Shown here piece after piece: positions 47,115-55,741 of a stretch of 64,000 nt of DNA. Origin of the DNA: Cupriavidus basilensis (GTDB lineage: Bacteria; Pseudomonadota; Gammaproteobacteria; Burkholderiales; Burkholderiaceae); contig NZ_CP062803.1 of NCBI RefSeq assembly GCF_008801925.2, forward strand, positions 558,001-622,000. The letters run 5' to 3'. The notes under the pieces were generated by a model that saw only the letters and a list, made by a program, of their open reading frames with translations, was not told the origin of the DNA and did not search any database. The position numbers were made by a program, and so were the translations under genes. Position 1 is the stretch's first letter; each line of letters begins with the position of its first letter.

Positions 47115-48248
47115 ATGCCGCTATTCCGTGCCGCCACCCCGTTCGAGGCCACTGCCGCTCACGCCGGCGCCGAGCCCGCCCACGCCGCGTTTGGCGCTGC
47201 CGCATCCACCGCGCGCCGCCGCTGGCTGCAGCTTGGCATGGCGCTGGGCACCGCCCTGGTGCTGTCGACACAATTTGCCGGCGAGGCACACGCCCAGACC
47301 AAGGTCCGCTTCCAGCTCGACTGGCGCTTCGAAGGCCCGTCGGCGCTGTTCCTGCTGGGCGAGCAGAAGGGCTACTACAAGGCCGAGAAGCTCGATGTGT
47401 CGATCGACGCCGGCAACGGATCGGGCAACGTGGTCAACCGCGTGGCCTCCGGCACCTACGACATGGGCTTTGCCGACCTGGCCTCGGTGATGGAGTTCTA
47501 CGGCAACAACCCGGATGCCAAGAACAAGCCGGTGGCCGTGATGATGGTCTACAACAACACCCCCGCCGCCGTGCTCGCGCTGAAGAAGTCCGGCATCAAG
47601 ACCCCGCACGACCTGGCCGGCAAGAAGCTCGGCGCACCGGTATTCGACGCCGGCCGCCGCGCCTTCCCGATCTTCGCCAAGGCCAACGGCCTGCAGGCAT
47701 CGAGCTTCAACTGGCAGGCGATGGACCCGACCCTGCGCGAGACCATGCTCACGCGCGGCGACCTCGACGCCATCACGGGCTTCTCCTTCACCTCCATCCT
47801 CAACCTGAATGCGCGCGGCGTGAAGGATGAGGACATCGTGGTGCTGCCTTACCCGCAATACGGCGTGAAGCTGTACGGCAACGCCGTGATCGCCTCGGAA
47901 GACTTCCTCAAGAAGAACCCGGAGGCGGTCAAGGCCTTCCTGCGTGCCTTCGCCAAATCGGCCAAGGACGTGATCGCCAAGCCGGAAGAGGGCATCAAGG
48001 CGGTCAAGGCGCGCGACGGCATCATCGACGAGAAGCTCGAGACCAAGCGCCTGAAGTTGGCGCTGGACAGCGTGGTCAAATCGCCCGACGCGCGCGCCGA
48101 GGGCTTTGGCCGCGTCAACAAGCCGCGCCTGTCGCTGATGGCTTCGCAAGTGGCTGACGCCTTCGGCACCAAGGGCCGCATCAACCCCGACAACCTGTGG
48201 ACCGACGCCTACCTGCCGTCCGCAGCCGAACTGGATGTGCTGCGATGA
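47115..48248 (+). CDS. ABC transporter substrate-binding protein, NMT1/SsuA-type, Tat-like signal
   Basis: This 377-residue protein begins with a long N-region of about 35 residues, then STARRRWLQLGMALGTALVL, a twin-arginine-like signal, and cleavage near EAHAQ. The mature part is NMT1/THI5-like (LDWRFEGPSALFLLGEQKGYY, then LPYPQYGVKLYGNAV), related to binding proteins for sulfonates, nitrate or pyrimidine precursors. The ligand cannot be told. CTGGAGAG lies before ATG 47115. Its stop overlaps the next ATG (ATGA). Confidence 0.88.
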   Translation: MPLFRAATPFEATAAHAGAEPAHAAFGAAASTARRRWLQLGMALGTALVLSTQFAGEAHAQTKVRFQLDWRFEGPSALFLLGEQKGYYKAEKLDVSIDAGNGSGNVVNRVASGTYDMGFADLASVMEFYGNNPDAKNKPVAVMMVYNNTPAAVLALKKSGIKTPHDLAGKKLGAPVFDAGRRAFPIFAKANGLQASSFNWQAMDPTLRETMLTRGDLDAITGFSFTSILNLNARGVKDEDIVVLPYPQYGVKLYGNAVIASEDFLKKNPEAVKAFLRAFAKSAKDVIAKPEEGIKAVKARDGIIDEKLETKRLKLALDSVVKSPDARAEGFGRVNKPRLSLMASQVADAFGTKGRINPDNLWTDAYLPSAAELDVLR

Positions 48249-49108
48249 CGGTGGGCACTACCTCACTGCGCACAGGGGCAGCGCTCCCTCCTGACCTGCC
48301 GGGCGAGCCGGCGGCGCAACCCTTCGTCGAGTTCAACCGGGTCTGGCTCGCCTATAACGACGAGCTCGCCCGCCAGGGTGAGTTCGCCATCGAGGACATC
48401 TCGCTGCAGGTCGAGCCGGGCGAGTTCATCGCCATCGTCGGGCCATCCGGCTGCGGCAAGTCCACCTTCATGAAGCTGGCGACCGGGCTCAAGCCGGCCA
48501 CGCGCGGCGTGGTCAAGATCGCCGGCGAGAAGGTCGCTGGCCCGCTCAAGATGGTTGGCATGGCCTTCCAGGCGCCGACGCTGCTGCCCTGGCGCACCAC
48601 GTTGCAGAACGTCATGTTGCCACTGGAGATCGTCGAGCCCTACCGCTCCACGCTGCGCCAGAAGCGGGATGAGTACACGGCGCGCGCACGCGAGCTGCTG
48701 CGCACCGTGGGCCTGGCCGGCTACGAGGACAAGTACCCGTGGCAGCTCTCCGGCGGCATGCAGCAGCGTGCCTCGATCTGCCGCGCGCTGATCCACGAGC
48801 CGCGCATGCTGCTGCTCGACGAGCCCTTCGGCGCGCTCGATGCCTTTACCCGCGAGGAGCTGTGGTGCGTGCTGCGCGACCTGTGGCAGGCCCAGCGCTT
48901 CAACGTGATCCTGGTCACCCACGACCTGCGCGAGGCCGTGTTCCTGGCCGACACCGTCTACGTGATGAGCCAGCGCCCGGGGCGCATCCTCACGCGCAAG
49001 GAGATCGACCTGCCGCGTCCGCGCGACCTCGACCTGACCTATACCGAACCCTTTGCCGACCTCGTGCATTCGCTGCGCGAGAAGATCGGCCACGTACGGC
49101 AGCACTGA
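48245..49108 (+). CDS. ABC importer ATP-binding protein (SsuB/TauB-like)
   Basis: This 287-residue ATPase has Walker A GPSGCGKST (near 77), Q-loop FQAPTLLPWRT, signature LSGGMQQRASICRA (near 178) and Walker B MLLLDEPFGALDA, the pattern of nitrate/sulfonate/taurine-type importers. The first 35 residues are a family-atypical extension, so translation might begin later, but the ATGA overlap with the upstream gene supports this start. The permease starts 2 bases after its stop. Confidence 0.92.
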   Translation: MTVGTTSLRTGAALPPDLPGEPAAQPFVEFNRVWLAYNDELARQGEFAIEDISLQVEPGEFIAIVGPSGCGKSTFMKLATGLKPATRGVVKIAGEKVAGPLKMVGMAFQAPTLLPWRTTLQNVMLPLEIVEPYRSTLRQKRDEYTARARELLRTVGLAGYEDKYPWQLSGGMQQRASICRALIHEPRMLLLDEPFGALDAFTREELWCVLRDLWQAQRFNVILVTHDLREAVFLADTVYVMSQRPGRILTRKEIDLPRPRDLDLTYTEPFADLVHSLREKIGHVRQH

Positions 49109-49110
49109 CC

Positions 49111-49896
49111 ATGAGCACTTTTTCTTCCTCGATGAGCGCGGCTCAGCAACGCCGTGTGCAGCGCGTGGCGCCGTGGCTGTTGCTGGGCACGTTCCTGCTG
49201 CTGTGGCAGGGCGCGTGCCTTGTGTTCAATGTGTCGGACTTCATCCTGCCCAGCCCCAGTGCGATCGTCACGTCGCTGTTCGAATACTGGGATGTGATTG
49301 CCGGCCACGCCTGGCGTACCTTCTGGACCACCATGGTCGGCTTTGGCCTCGCCATCATCGTGGGCGTGGTGCTGGGTTTGCTGATGGGCTCGTCCAAGCT
49401 GGCGTACGCCGCCGGGTATCCGCTGATGACGGCGTTCAATGCGTTGCCGAAGGCAGCCTTCGTGCCGATCCTGGTGGTGTGGTTCGGCCTGGGCGCCGGC
49501 CCGGCGATCCTGACCGCCTTCCTGATCTCGTTCTTCCCGATCATGGTCAATATCGCTACGGGGCTGGCTACGCTGGAGCCCGAACTGGAGGATGTCCTGC
49601 GCGTACTTGGTGCAAAGCGCACCGATGTGTTGCTCAAGGTCGGGCTGCCGCGGTCGATGCCTTACTTCTTTGCATCGCTCAAGGTGGCGATCACGCTGGC
49701 TTTCGTCGGCACTACCGTGTCCGAGATGAGTGCCGCCAATGAAGGCATCGGCTATCTGCTGGTGTCCGCCGGATCGGCGATGAAGATGCCGCTGGCGTTT
49801 GCCGGGCTGGTGGTGATTGCCGTAATGGCGATGGTGATGTATGAGTTTTTTGCGGTGGTGGAGAGGCGGATGACGGGGTGGGCGCATCGGGGGTGA
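49111..49896 (+). CDS. ABC importer permease (SsuC/TauC-like)
   Basis: This 261-residue permease has about six membrane helices (from residue 20) and the EAA loop VLRVLGAKRTDVLLKVGLPRSMP (near 165-190) that contacts the ATPase. It completes the importer with the two preceding genes. The gene ends at 49896, 29 bases before element B, so its transcription may run into that element. Confidence 0.92.
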   Translation: MSTFSSSMSAAQQRRVQRVAPWLLLGTFLLLWQGACLVFNVSDFILPSPSAIVTSLFEYWDVIAGHAWRTFWTTMVGFGLAIIVGVVLGLLMGSSKLAYAAGYPLMTAFNALPKAAFVPILVVWFGLGAGPAILTAFLISFFPIMVNIATGLATLEPELEDVLRVLGAKRTDVLLKVGLPRSMPYFFASLKVAITLAFVGTTVSEMSAANEGIGYLLVSAGSAMKMPLAFAGLVVIAVMAMVMYEFFAVVERRMTGWAHRG

Positions 49897-50668
49897 GGGG
49901 GGATGAAGGGGGGCTTGCGTCTTTGGCTGTTTCTTTGAGCGGTGATAGTTTTTGCACCCAACAGCCGTACGACATCCCCCTGCGGGGGCTGCCGGTCACT
50001 CTTCTTTGCGTCGGCAAAGAAGACTAACGAGAAGAAAGCCGACCCTGCCGGGGGCAGAGCAATCGGGCTTATGTGGGGCTGTGGTTGCGTCGTACGGCCC
50101 GGAGTGTTGGCGGGCATCTGCCGGTACCGGCTTGACTGCCCACGAATCTGCCAGCCTCCAGGATTCGTGGTGAGGCCCCCGGTAGCCGATATCACTTGCT
50201 TCAAGCCGTCTGTCGCTCGCGGAGTAACCGGCCACGAAGTTGCAGGCGCACCGGTTCCGTCGTGGGCGCGGTGGCACCGCCTTGATTAGCCCAAGGCCTT
50301 GACCACCGCGCCCGCCCCACCACGAAACCATTGACGGGCGATGTGTCGTGATGGCGCGCGCCGGTAACGGCAGATTGGCGAACGGGCACAGACTCCACTA
50401 CCGGGGGCCGCACCACGCATCCCGGAAATCGGCAGCGTCGTGGCCGGTCAAACCGGTACCGGCAGATGCCCGCAGAACTGAGGCCATACGACGAAACCAG
50501 CGTCCCTCGCACCCGCGATTGCTCTGCCCCCGGCAGGGTCGGCTTTCTTCTCGTTAGTCTTCTTTGCCGACGCAAAGAAGAGTGACCGGCAGCCCCCGCA
50601 GGGGGATGTCGTACGGCTGTTGGGTGCAACAACCAACACCGCTCAAAGAAACAGCAGACCAACCCCAA
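49897..50668. other. 772-bp gene-free region occupied by element B
   Basis: Between the permease and lrp-like genes, which converge. Apart from about 30 bases at the left and 13 at the right, it is filled by the head-to-head repeat at 49926-50655. ORFs of up to 155 codons there share the translated sequence CGGCRSLFFASAKKTNEKK because the two repeat copies are inverted. I treat them as artefacts. Confidence 0.7.
49926..50655. repeat. Large head-to-head palindromic element B
   Basis: A 730-bp inverted repeat, centre near 50290. The outer arms are about 140 bases each (49926-50065 and 50516-50655), nearly identical except for about four bases. Each arm stacks a GC hairpin (CCCCCTGCGGGGG, 49976-49988 and 50595-50607), a TTCTTTGC-GTC-GGCAAAGAA stem, and a CTTTCTTC/GAAGAAAG-type stem. 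The inner parts (50066-50290 against 50290-50515) are diverged copies sharing GGGCATCTGCCGGTACCGG and GGCCCCCGGTAG. It looks like two copies of a roughly 360-bp repeat facing each other. No transposase is present. Confidence 0.8.
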
Positions 50669-51127
50669 TCACGCATAATCCAAAGGCAAAGCCGTCGTGT
50701 ACTTGATCTGCTCCATGGCAAAACTAGAACTAACATCCGCCAGCTCAGCCCCCTGGATCAGCTTCTTGTAGACCCGATCATACGCAGCGATATCCGGCAC
50801 CACCACGCGCAGCAGGTAATCGGTATCCCCGGCCATGCGGTAGAACTCAGTCACCTCGGGGATCGAGGCGACCAGGTCATGAAAGGTCTTGAGCCATTTG
50901 ACGCTGTGCTGGCTGGTGCGGACCGAGACGAATACCGTCACGCCCACATTCAGCAGCGCGGGGTCCAGCAGCGCCACGCGCTTGCGTATCACGCCGCTTT
51001 CCTCGAGCTTCTGCACGCGCCTCCAGCACGGCGTGGAGGTGAGGCCCACCCGCTCGCCCAGCTCGGCCACCGGCACGGTGGCGTCTTCCTGGAGAGCGGC
51101 AAGTATCTGGCGGTCGTATCGGTCCAT
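50669..51127 (-). CDS. Lrp/AsnC family regulator
   Basis: This 152-residue regulator has an HTH (about 5-50: LQEDATVPVAELGERVGLTSTPCWRRVQKLE) and a RAM effector domain (about 65-140) that binds amino acids. ATG 51127 follows CAGGAT. It lies 60 bases after the cysteine dioxygenase gene on the same strand, so it may control that gene in response to cysteine or another amino acid (inference). Confidence 0.92.
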   Translation of the reverse strand: MDRYDRQILAALQEDATVPVAELGERVGLTSTPCWRRVQKLEESGVIRKRVALLDPALLNVGVTVFVSVRTSQHSVKWLKTFHDLVASIPEVTEFYRMAGDTDYLLRVVVPDIAAYDRVYKKLIQGAELADVSSSFAMEQIKYTTALPLDYA

Positions 51128-51187
51128 GGCAAATCCTGTTGGCGCGCAGCGTCGTCCGGGTGCCTGGCCGCCTGCCGCCCGCAAGGC

Positions 51188-51781
51188 TCAGGCCGCGTCC
51201 ACCAGCAGGTTCACACCGCTGCAGATGTGTTCCTGGTCCACCCCATAGATATGCAGCGACACGGCCACCGTGTCGCTGTCGTTGCCGAGCGCATGGATAT
51301 GGCGCAGCCCGGCCGGCACGCTGAAGGTATCGCCCACCGTGCGCGTGATCTCGCCGCACGGATGCGCCTGCCGCGCTTGCGCGTCCCAGCGGTAGTGGCG
51401 CTCGTGCAGCGTGCCGCGCAGCACCCGGTAGGCGCACCAGGTCTGGTGTCCGTGCACCGGGCTGTGCTGCCCCGGCCGCCAGACGATCAGCATGGCGGAG
51501 AAGCGCGCCAGCGGATCGGCGTGCACCAGGTGGCGCACATAGCCCTCAGCCGAGCCTTCGCGCAGCGACTCCGGCAGCAGCGCCAGCAGCGTGGCGGCGT
51601 CCGGCAGGCTGGCTTCGATGCCTTGCGCCACCATGCGCGCGCTGGCGGCAAAGGCGGTCGACATGCCGTCGGACAGCGGGGCAAAGAGATCCGGCTGGCC
51701 GTCGGCCGTGTCGAGGGTGCCAAGGACGCCGGCGCTGCGTGCGTGGCTGGCAATATCGGTAACGGCTTGCTGGGTGGCCAT
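51188..51781 (-). CDS. Cysteine dioxygenase family protein
   Basis: This 197-residue cupin has the iron-binding His110-x-His112 in SPVHGHQTWC, and a third His near 161-163 (LRHIHALGN), as in cysteine/thiol dioxygenases. It would oxidise cysteine or 3-mercaptopropionate to the sulfinate; which one is not clear. Length fits. It is followed by an Lrp/AsnC gene and is divergent from a LysR gene. AAGGAGCC before the ATG (minus strand) supports the start. Confidence 0.85.
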   Translation of the reverse strand: MATQQAVTDIASHARSAGVLGTLDTADGQPDLFAPLSDGMSTAFAASARMVAQGIEASLPDAATLLALLPESLREGSAEGYVRHLVHADPLARFSAMLIVWRPGQHSPVHGHQTWCAYRVLRGTLHERHYRWDAQARQAHPCGEITRTVGDTFSVPAGLRHIHALGNDSDTVAVSLHIYGVDQEHICSGVNLLVDAA

Positions 51782-51899
51782 GAAGGGCTCCTTGTTGGTT
51801 TGCGACCATCATAGCGTCCGTCCCGTAGCAAGCACGTGCGTCTTGTCGTGCAAATTCGCGTGTAAGTGTAATCGCATTCCAATAAAACTCAACCATATA

Positions 51900-51910
51900 G
51901 AATATTATTC
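51900..51910. promoter_or_regulatory. AT-rich palindrome in the cysteine dioxygenase/LysR divergent region
   Basis: GAATA-T-TATTC lies 46 bases upstream of the LysR gene and 119 bases from the dioxygenase start. It could be a regulator site or simply overlap a -10 element. Confidence 0.35.
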
Positions 51911-51955
51911 CTGGCGGTGGCGAAACTGCGGGAAGCCGGTGGATAATGCCGCCTC

Positions 51956-52927
51956 ATGGAAATCAAGTGGCTTGAAGACTTCGTCAGCCTGGCCGAGACG
52001 CACAGCTTCTCGCGCTCGGCCGAGCAGCGTCATGTGACGCAGCCCGCGTTCTCGCGCCGGATCCAGTCGCTGGAGTCCTGGGTGGGCACGGAGCTGATTG
52101 ACCGCTCCAGCTATCCCACCAGCCTGACGCCGGCGGGCAAGGTGTTCTACGAGCAGGCCCTGGCCATGCTGGCGCAGGTCAGCGAGACCCGCGCGCTGAT
52201 GCGGGGGCAGCGTTCGGCCAATGCCCAGGTGCTGGAATTCGCGGTGCCGCACACGCTGTCGCTGACGTTTTTCCCCGAATGGCTCAAGGCGGTGGAGCGC
52301 GAGATCGGCACGCTGCCGTGCCGGCTGCGTGCGCTCAACGTGCATGATGCCGTGCTGGCGCTGGTCGATGGCGGCTGCGATCTGGTGATGGTCTACCACC
52401 ATGCGCGCCAGGCTATCCAGCTCGATCCCGCGCACTACGACATGATGGTGCTGGGCACCGAGCGGCTGTCGCCATACAGCGTGCCGGACGCTACCGGCAA
52501 GCCGCTGTACCGGCTGCCGGGCACGGACAAGAAGCCGGTGCCCTTCCTCAGCTATACGCCCAATGCCTTCCTCGGCCGCATGGTCGACATGCTGCTGTCG
52601 GAGACCACCGACGCGCTCAAGCTCGACAAATGCTACGAGACCGATATGGCCGAGGCGCTCAAGGTGATGGCGCTGTCCGGGCATGGCATGGCCTTCCTGC
52701 CGGAGAGCGCGGTGCGCGAGGAACTGGTCCAGCACCGGCTGGTGCGCGCGGAGGCCGCGCGCGGCGCGCCGTTGTCGATCGACATGGAAATCCGGCTTTA
52801 CCGGGAGAAGCCGGGCGAACACGTCAACGAGCGGCGCAGTGCGCAGGTTCGCAACAAGCGCCAGCTGGTGGAGCGCGTGTGGTCTTCGCTGGCGGCGCAG
52901 GCGTTGCCAGCACTGCCGAAGCCCTGA
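51956..52927 (+). CDS. LysR family regulator, HypT-like
   Basis: This 323-residue LysR regulator (HTH about 1-60, VTQPAFSRRIQSLESWVGTELI) resembles E. coli HypT/YjiE across its length: it shares the WL-DF start, the QPAFSRRI helix and a late NAFLGRMVDMLL segment. HypT responds to hypochlorite through methionine oxidation; this protein has several Met residues, but the response here is unproven. It lies 177 bases upstream of gdhA in the same direction and may control it. Confidence 0.88.
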   Translation: MEIKWLEDFVSLAETHSFSRSAEQRHVTQPAFSRRIQSLESWVGTELIDRSSYPTSLTPAGKVFYEQALAMLAQVSETRALMRGQRSANAQVLEFAVPHTLSLTFFPEWLKAVEREIGTLPCRLRALNVHDAVLALVDGGCDLVMVYHHARQAIQLDPAHYDMMVLGTERLSPYSVPDATGKPLYRLPGTDKKPVPFLSYTPNAFLGRMVDMLLSETTDALKLDKCYETDMAEALKVMALSGHGMAFLPESAVREELVQHRLVRAEAARGAPLSIDMEIRLYREKPGEHVNERRSAQVRNKRQLVERVWSSLAAQALPALPKP

Positions 52928-53007
52928 AGGCGCGCAGCTGGCGCGCCGGGTACACGGCCACATTGTCGGGAAGGTCGGCACGGGGCGCCATAGGCCCTTG
53001 GTCAAAG

Positions 53008-53036
53008 GTTATGCAAAGCATGCATAACGGGATAAT
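53008..53036 (+). promoter_or_regulatory. Operator palindrome and -10 box before gdhA
   Basis: GTTATGC (53008-53014), 7 bases, then GCATAAC (53022-53028) is a perfect inverted repeat, followed by GATAAT (53031-53036), a good -10. The operator covers the -35 region, so the bound factor either blocks or replaces -35 contact. The promoter is 69 bases before the gdhA start. Confidence 0.55.
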
Positions 53037-53104
53037 CAAACGGCATTGGCTTCGGCGGGGCCGCCTCCCCTAAGCTGGCGGCACCTTCATACCGGAACCA
53101 AACG

Positions 53105-54412
53105 ATGTCTTCCGCAGCGCCGTCCAATCCTGCCGTCAAGAACCACACCTTGCCTTCCTACCTGAACGCCGATGCGCTCGGGCCCTGGGGCATCTACCTG
53201 CAGCAGGTCGATCGTGTCACGCCTTACCTGGGCTCGCTGGCCCGCTGGGTCGAGACCCTGAAGCGCCCCAAGCGCGCGCTGGTGGTGGACGTGCCGATCG
53301 AGATGGATAACGGCACCATTGCCCACTTCGAAGGCTATCGCGTGCAGCACAACATGTCGCGCGGCCCGGGCAAGGGCGGCGTGCGCTTCCACCAGGACGT
53401 GACCTTGTCGGAAGTGATGGCCCTGTCGGCCTGGATGTCGGTCAAGAACGCCGCGGTCAACGTGCCGTACGGCGGCGCCAAGGGCGGTATCCGCGTCGAT
53501 CCGCGCACGCTCTCGCGCTCGGAGCTGGAGCGCGTCACGCGCCGCTATACCAGCGAAATCAACTTCATCATCGGGCCCAACAAGGACATCCCGGCGCCCG
53601 ACGTCAACACCAATGAACAGGTGATGGCATGGATGATGGACACCTACTCGATGAATTCCGGCAGCACCGCCACCGGCGTGGTGACCGGCAAGCCGATCTC
53701 GCTGGGCGGCTCGCTGGGTCGCCGCGAGGCAACCGGCCGCGGCGTGTTCGTGGTGGGTTCCGAGGCGGCGCGCAACCTCGGCCTTGAGATCAAGGGCGCA
53801 CGCATTGCCGTGCAGGGCTTTGGCAATGTCGGCGCCGTGGCCGCCAAGCTGTTCCATGAGGCTGGCGCCAAGGTGGTGGCGGTGCAGGACCACCGCACCG
53901 CGCTGTACAACCCGGCCGGCCTGGATGTGCCCGCCATGATGGAATATGCCTCGCACAGCGGCACCATCGAAGGTTTCCACGGCGAGACCATCTCCGCCGA
54001 GCAATTCTGGCAGGTGGATTGCGAAATCCTGATCCCGGCCGCGCTGGAAGGCCAGATCACAGCCCAGAACGCGCCCCACATCAAGGCACGCATGGTCATC
54101 GAAGGTGCGAACGGCCCGACCACGCCCGAGGCCGACGACATCCTGCGCGAGCGCAATATCCTGGTGGCGCCCGACGTTATCGCCAATGCTGGCGGCGTTA
54201 CGGTCTCCTATTTCGAATGGGTACAGGACTTTTCCAGCTTCTTCTGGACCGAAGAGGAAATCAACCAGCGCCTGGTACGAATCATGCAAGAGGCATTCCG
54301 GGCGATCTGGCAGGTCGCTCAGGACAACAAGGTTACCTTGCGCACGGCCGCCTTCATCGTGGCGTGCACGCGGATTCTTCAGGCGCGCGAAATGCGTGGT
54401 CTCTATCCCTGA
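53105..54412 (+). CDS. gdhA: Glu/Leu/Phe/Val dehydrogenase (GdhA-type)
   Basis: This 435-residue hexameric-type amino acid dehydrogenase has the substrate-binding Lys regions [10 protein letters not shown] (near 79) and [13 protein letters not shown] (near 121), and an NAD(P) fold with [19 protein letters not shown] (near 236). It converts glutamate to 2-oxoglutarate and ammonia, or the reverse. It lies just upstream of gltIJKL, a glutamate/aspartate importer, so the pair probably serves glutamate use. Cofactor preference is not decided from sequence. Confidence 0.93.
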   Translation: MSSAAPSNPAVKNHTLPSYLNADALGPWGIYLQQVDRVTPYLGSLARWVETLKRPKRALVVDVPIEMDNGTIAHFEGYRVQHNMSRGPGKGGVRFHQDVTLSEVMALSAWMSVKNAAVNVPYGGAKGGIRVDPRTLSRSELERVTRRYTSEINFIIGPNKDIPAPDVNTNEQVMAWMMDTYSMNSGSTATGVVTGKPISLGGSLGRREATGRGVFVVGSEAARNLGLEIKGARIAVQGFGNVGAVAAKLFHEAGAKVVAVQDHRTALYNPAGLDVPAMMEYASHSGTIEGFHGETISAEQFWQVDCEILIPAALEGQITAQNAPHIKARMVIEGANGPTTPEADDILRERNILVAPDVIANAGGVTVSYFEWVQDFSSFFWTEEEINQRLVRIMQEAFRAIWQVAQDNKVTLRTAAFIVACTRILQAREMRGLYP

Positions 54413-54778
54413 TGCCTGACGCGGCTTGGCGCCGCAGCGTCGCTACCTGGCGATGCTGCGGTGCAACAAGCTTATCCAGGATTGGTAACGCGGCTGCCGG
54501 GCTTCCCGGCAGCCGCGTTGTCGTATGCGCTCGCTGCCCCGCGCACGCCAGGGGGGCTCCCGTGCTGGCGAGGCGTTGCCGCAAGGCGCGGTCCGACGCG
54601 CTGGCGCAACGGTTTACGGCAGTGGATGCATGCCTCGTTTGCCTTGCAAACCATGCCTTAGATGGCGCTGTTAGGGGAAAAACCCGTTGTCTTGAGTGCT
54701 TGCCTGCGCAATACTATTTCGTCGGCGGGTGGTTTTTTGTTAGAGTCCCGCCTTTCTCTTCATGGTCAAGGAGATGTT
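54413..54778. other. 366-bp region between gdhA and gltI
   Basis: Contains the hairpin at 54487-54519. Further on, TTGTCT (54687-54692), 17 bases, AATACT (54710-54715) is a weak promoter candidate for gltI. The middle part is GC-rich and featureless. Confidence 0.45.
54487..54519 (+). terminator. Strong hairpin after gdhA
   Basis: A perfect 15-bp stem (AACGCGGCTGCCGGG and its complement) with a CTT loop, 75 bases after the gdhA stop. Only two T residues follow, so it is an imperfect intrinsic terminator or a 3'-end stabiliser. Confidence 0.6.
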
Positions 54779-55678
54779 ATGAATGTTGCCAAGTTGGCTT
54801 CCCTGATGATTGCTGCTGGCGTGCTATGCGGTACCGCGCAAGCTGCCGAGCAACTGACGGGCACGCTGCAGAAGATCAAAGACACCGGTGTGATTACGCT
54901 TGGCGTTCGTGAGTCGTCGATTCCGTTCAACTACAACCTCGGCGGCGTGCGCCAGGTCGGCTATTCCTACGACATCAATGTCAAGATCGTGGAAGCGATC
55001 AAGGATCAGCTGAAGCTGCCGAACCTGCAGGTCAAGGAAATCCCGATCACCTCGCAGAACCGCATCACCCTCCTGCAGAACGGCACCATCGACATCGAGT
55101 GCGGCTCGACCACCAACAACCTCGAGCGCCAGAAGCAGGCATCGTTTACCACCAGCATCTTCATCATCGGCACCCGCATCATGGTGAAGAAGGATGGCGG
55201 CATCAAGGACTGGGCCGATCTCAAGGGCAAGAACGTGGTGACGACTGCCGGCACCACCTCGGAACGCCTGCTGCGCAAGATGAACGATGACCAGAAGCTG
55301 GGCATGAACATCATCAGCACCAAGGACCATGGCCAGTCGTTCCTGACGCTGGAATCGGGCCGTGCCGTGGCCTTCATGATGGACGATGCACTGCTGTATG
55401 GCGAACGCGCCAAGGCCAAGAACCCGGCCGACTGGATCGTGGTGGGCAAGCCGCAATCGCGCGAATCGTATGGCTGCATGATCCGCAAGGACGATGCACA
55501 GTTCAAGAAGCTGTCGGACACCGTGATCACGGGCATGATGAAGGATGGCTCGATCAACACGCTGTACACCAAGTGGTTCCAGCAGCCGGTCCCGCCCAAG
55601 GGCCTGAACCTGGACTTCCCGCTGTCGGAAGACATGAAGGCACTGTTCAAGACGCCGAACGACAAGGCACTCGACTGA
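54779..55678 (+). CDS. gltI: GltI, glutamate/aspartate-binding periplasmic protein
   Basis: This 299-residue family 3 solute-binding protein has a signal peptide (about 1-22, MIAAGVLCGTAQA) and the GltI pattern GVITLGVRESSIPFNY, GYSYDI and ECGSTTNNLERQKQ. It binds glutamate and aspartate for GltJKL. AAGGAG lies 7 bases before ATG 54779. A terminator-like hairpin after it should make it the most abundant product of the operon. Confidence 0.93.
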   Translation: MNVAKLASLMIAAGVLCGTAQAAEQLTGTLQKIKDTGVITLGVRESSIPFNYNLGGVRQVGYSYDINVKIVEAIKDQLKLPNLQVKEIPITSQNRITLLQNGTIDIECGSTTNNLERQKQASFTTSIFIIGTRIMVKKDGGIKDWADLKGKNVVTTAGTTSERLLRKMNDDQKLGMNIISTKDHGQSFLTLESGRAVAFMMDDALLYGERAKAKNPADWIVVGKPQSRESYGCMIRKDDAQFKKLSDTVITGMMKDGSINTLYTKWFQQPVPPKGLNLDFPLSEDMKALFKTPNDKALD

Positions 55679-55698
55679 TACTGGGATTCCGGTTGTGT

Positions 55699-55730
55699 GA
55701 AACGGAAGGCATGTCCTTCCGTTTCTTTTT
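55699..55730 (+). terminator. Terminator-like attenuator between gltI and gltJ
   Basis: A perfect 11-bp stem GAAACGGAAGG / CCTTCCGTTTC with a five-base loop, followed by five T residues. It sits 21 bases after gltI and 12 bases before gltJ. Partial termination would raise binding protein over permease. Confidence 0.8.
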
Positions 55731-55741
55731 GAGGACACATC

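Noticed and set aside
49942..50668. Short ORFs in element B on both strands (up to 155 codons).
   Set aside because: They encode the same peptide from both arms only because the arms are inverted copies; no ribosome binding site or family match is evident.
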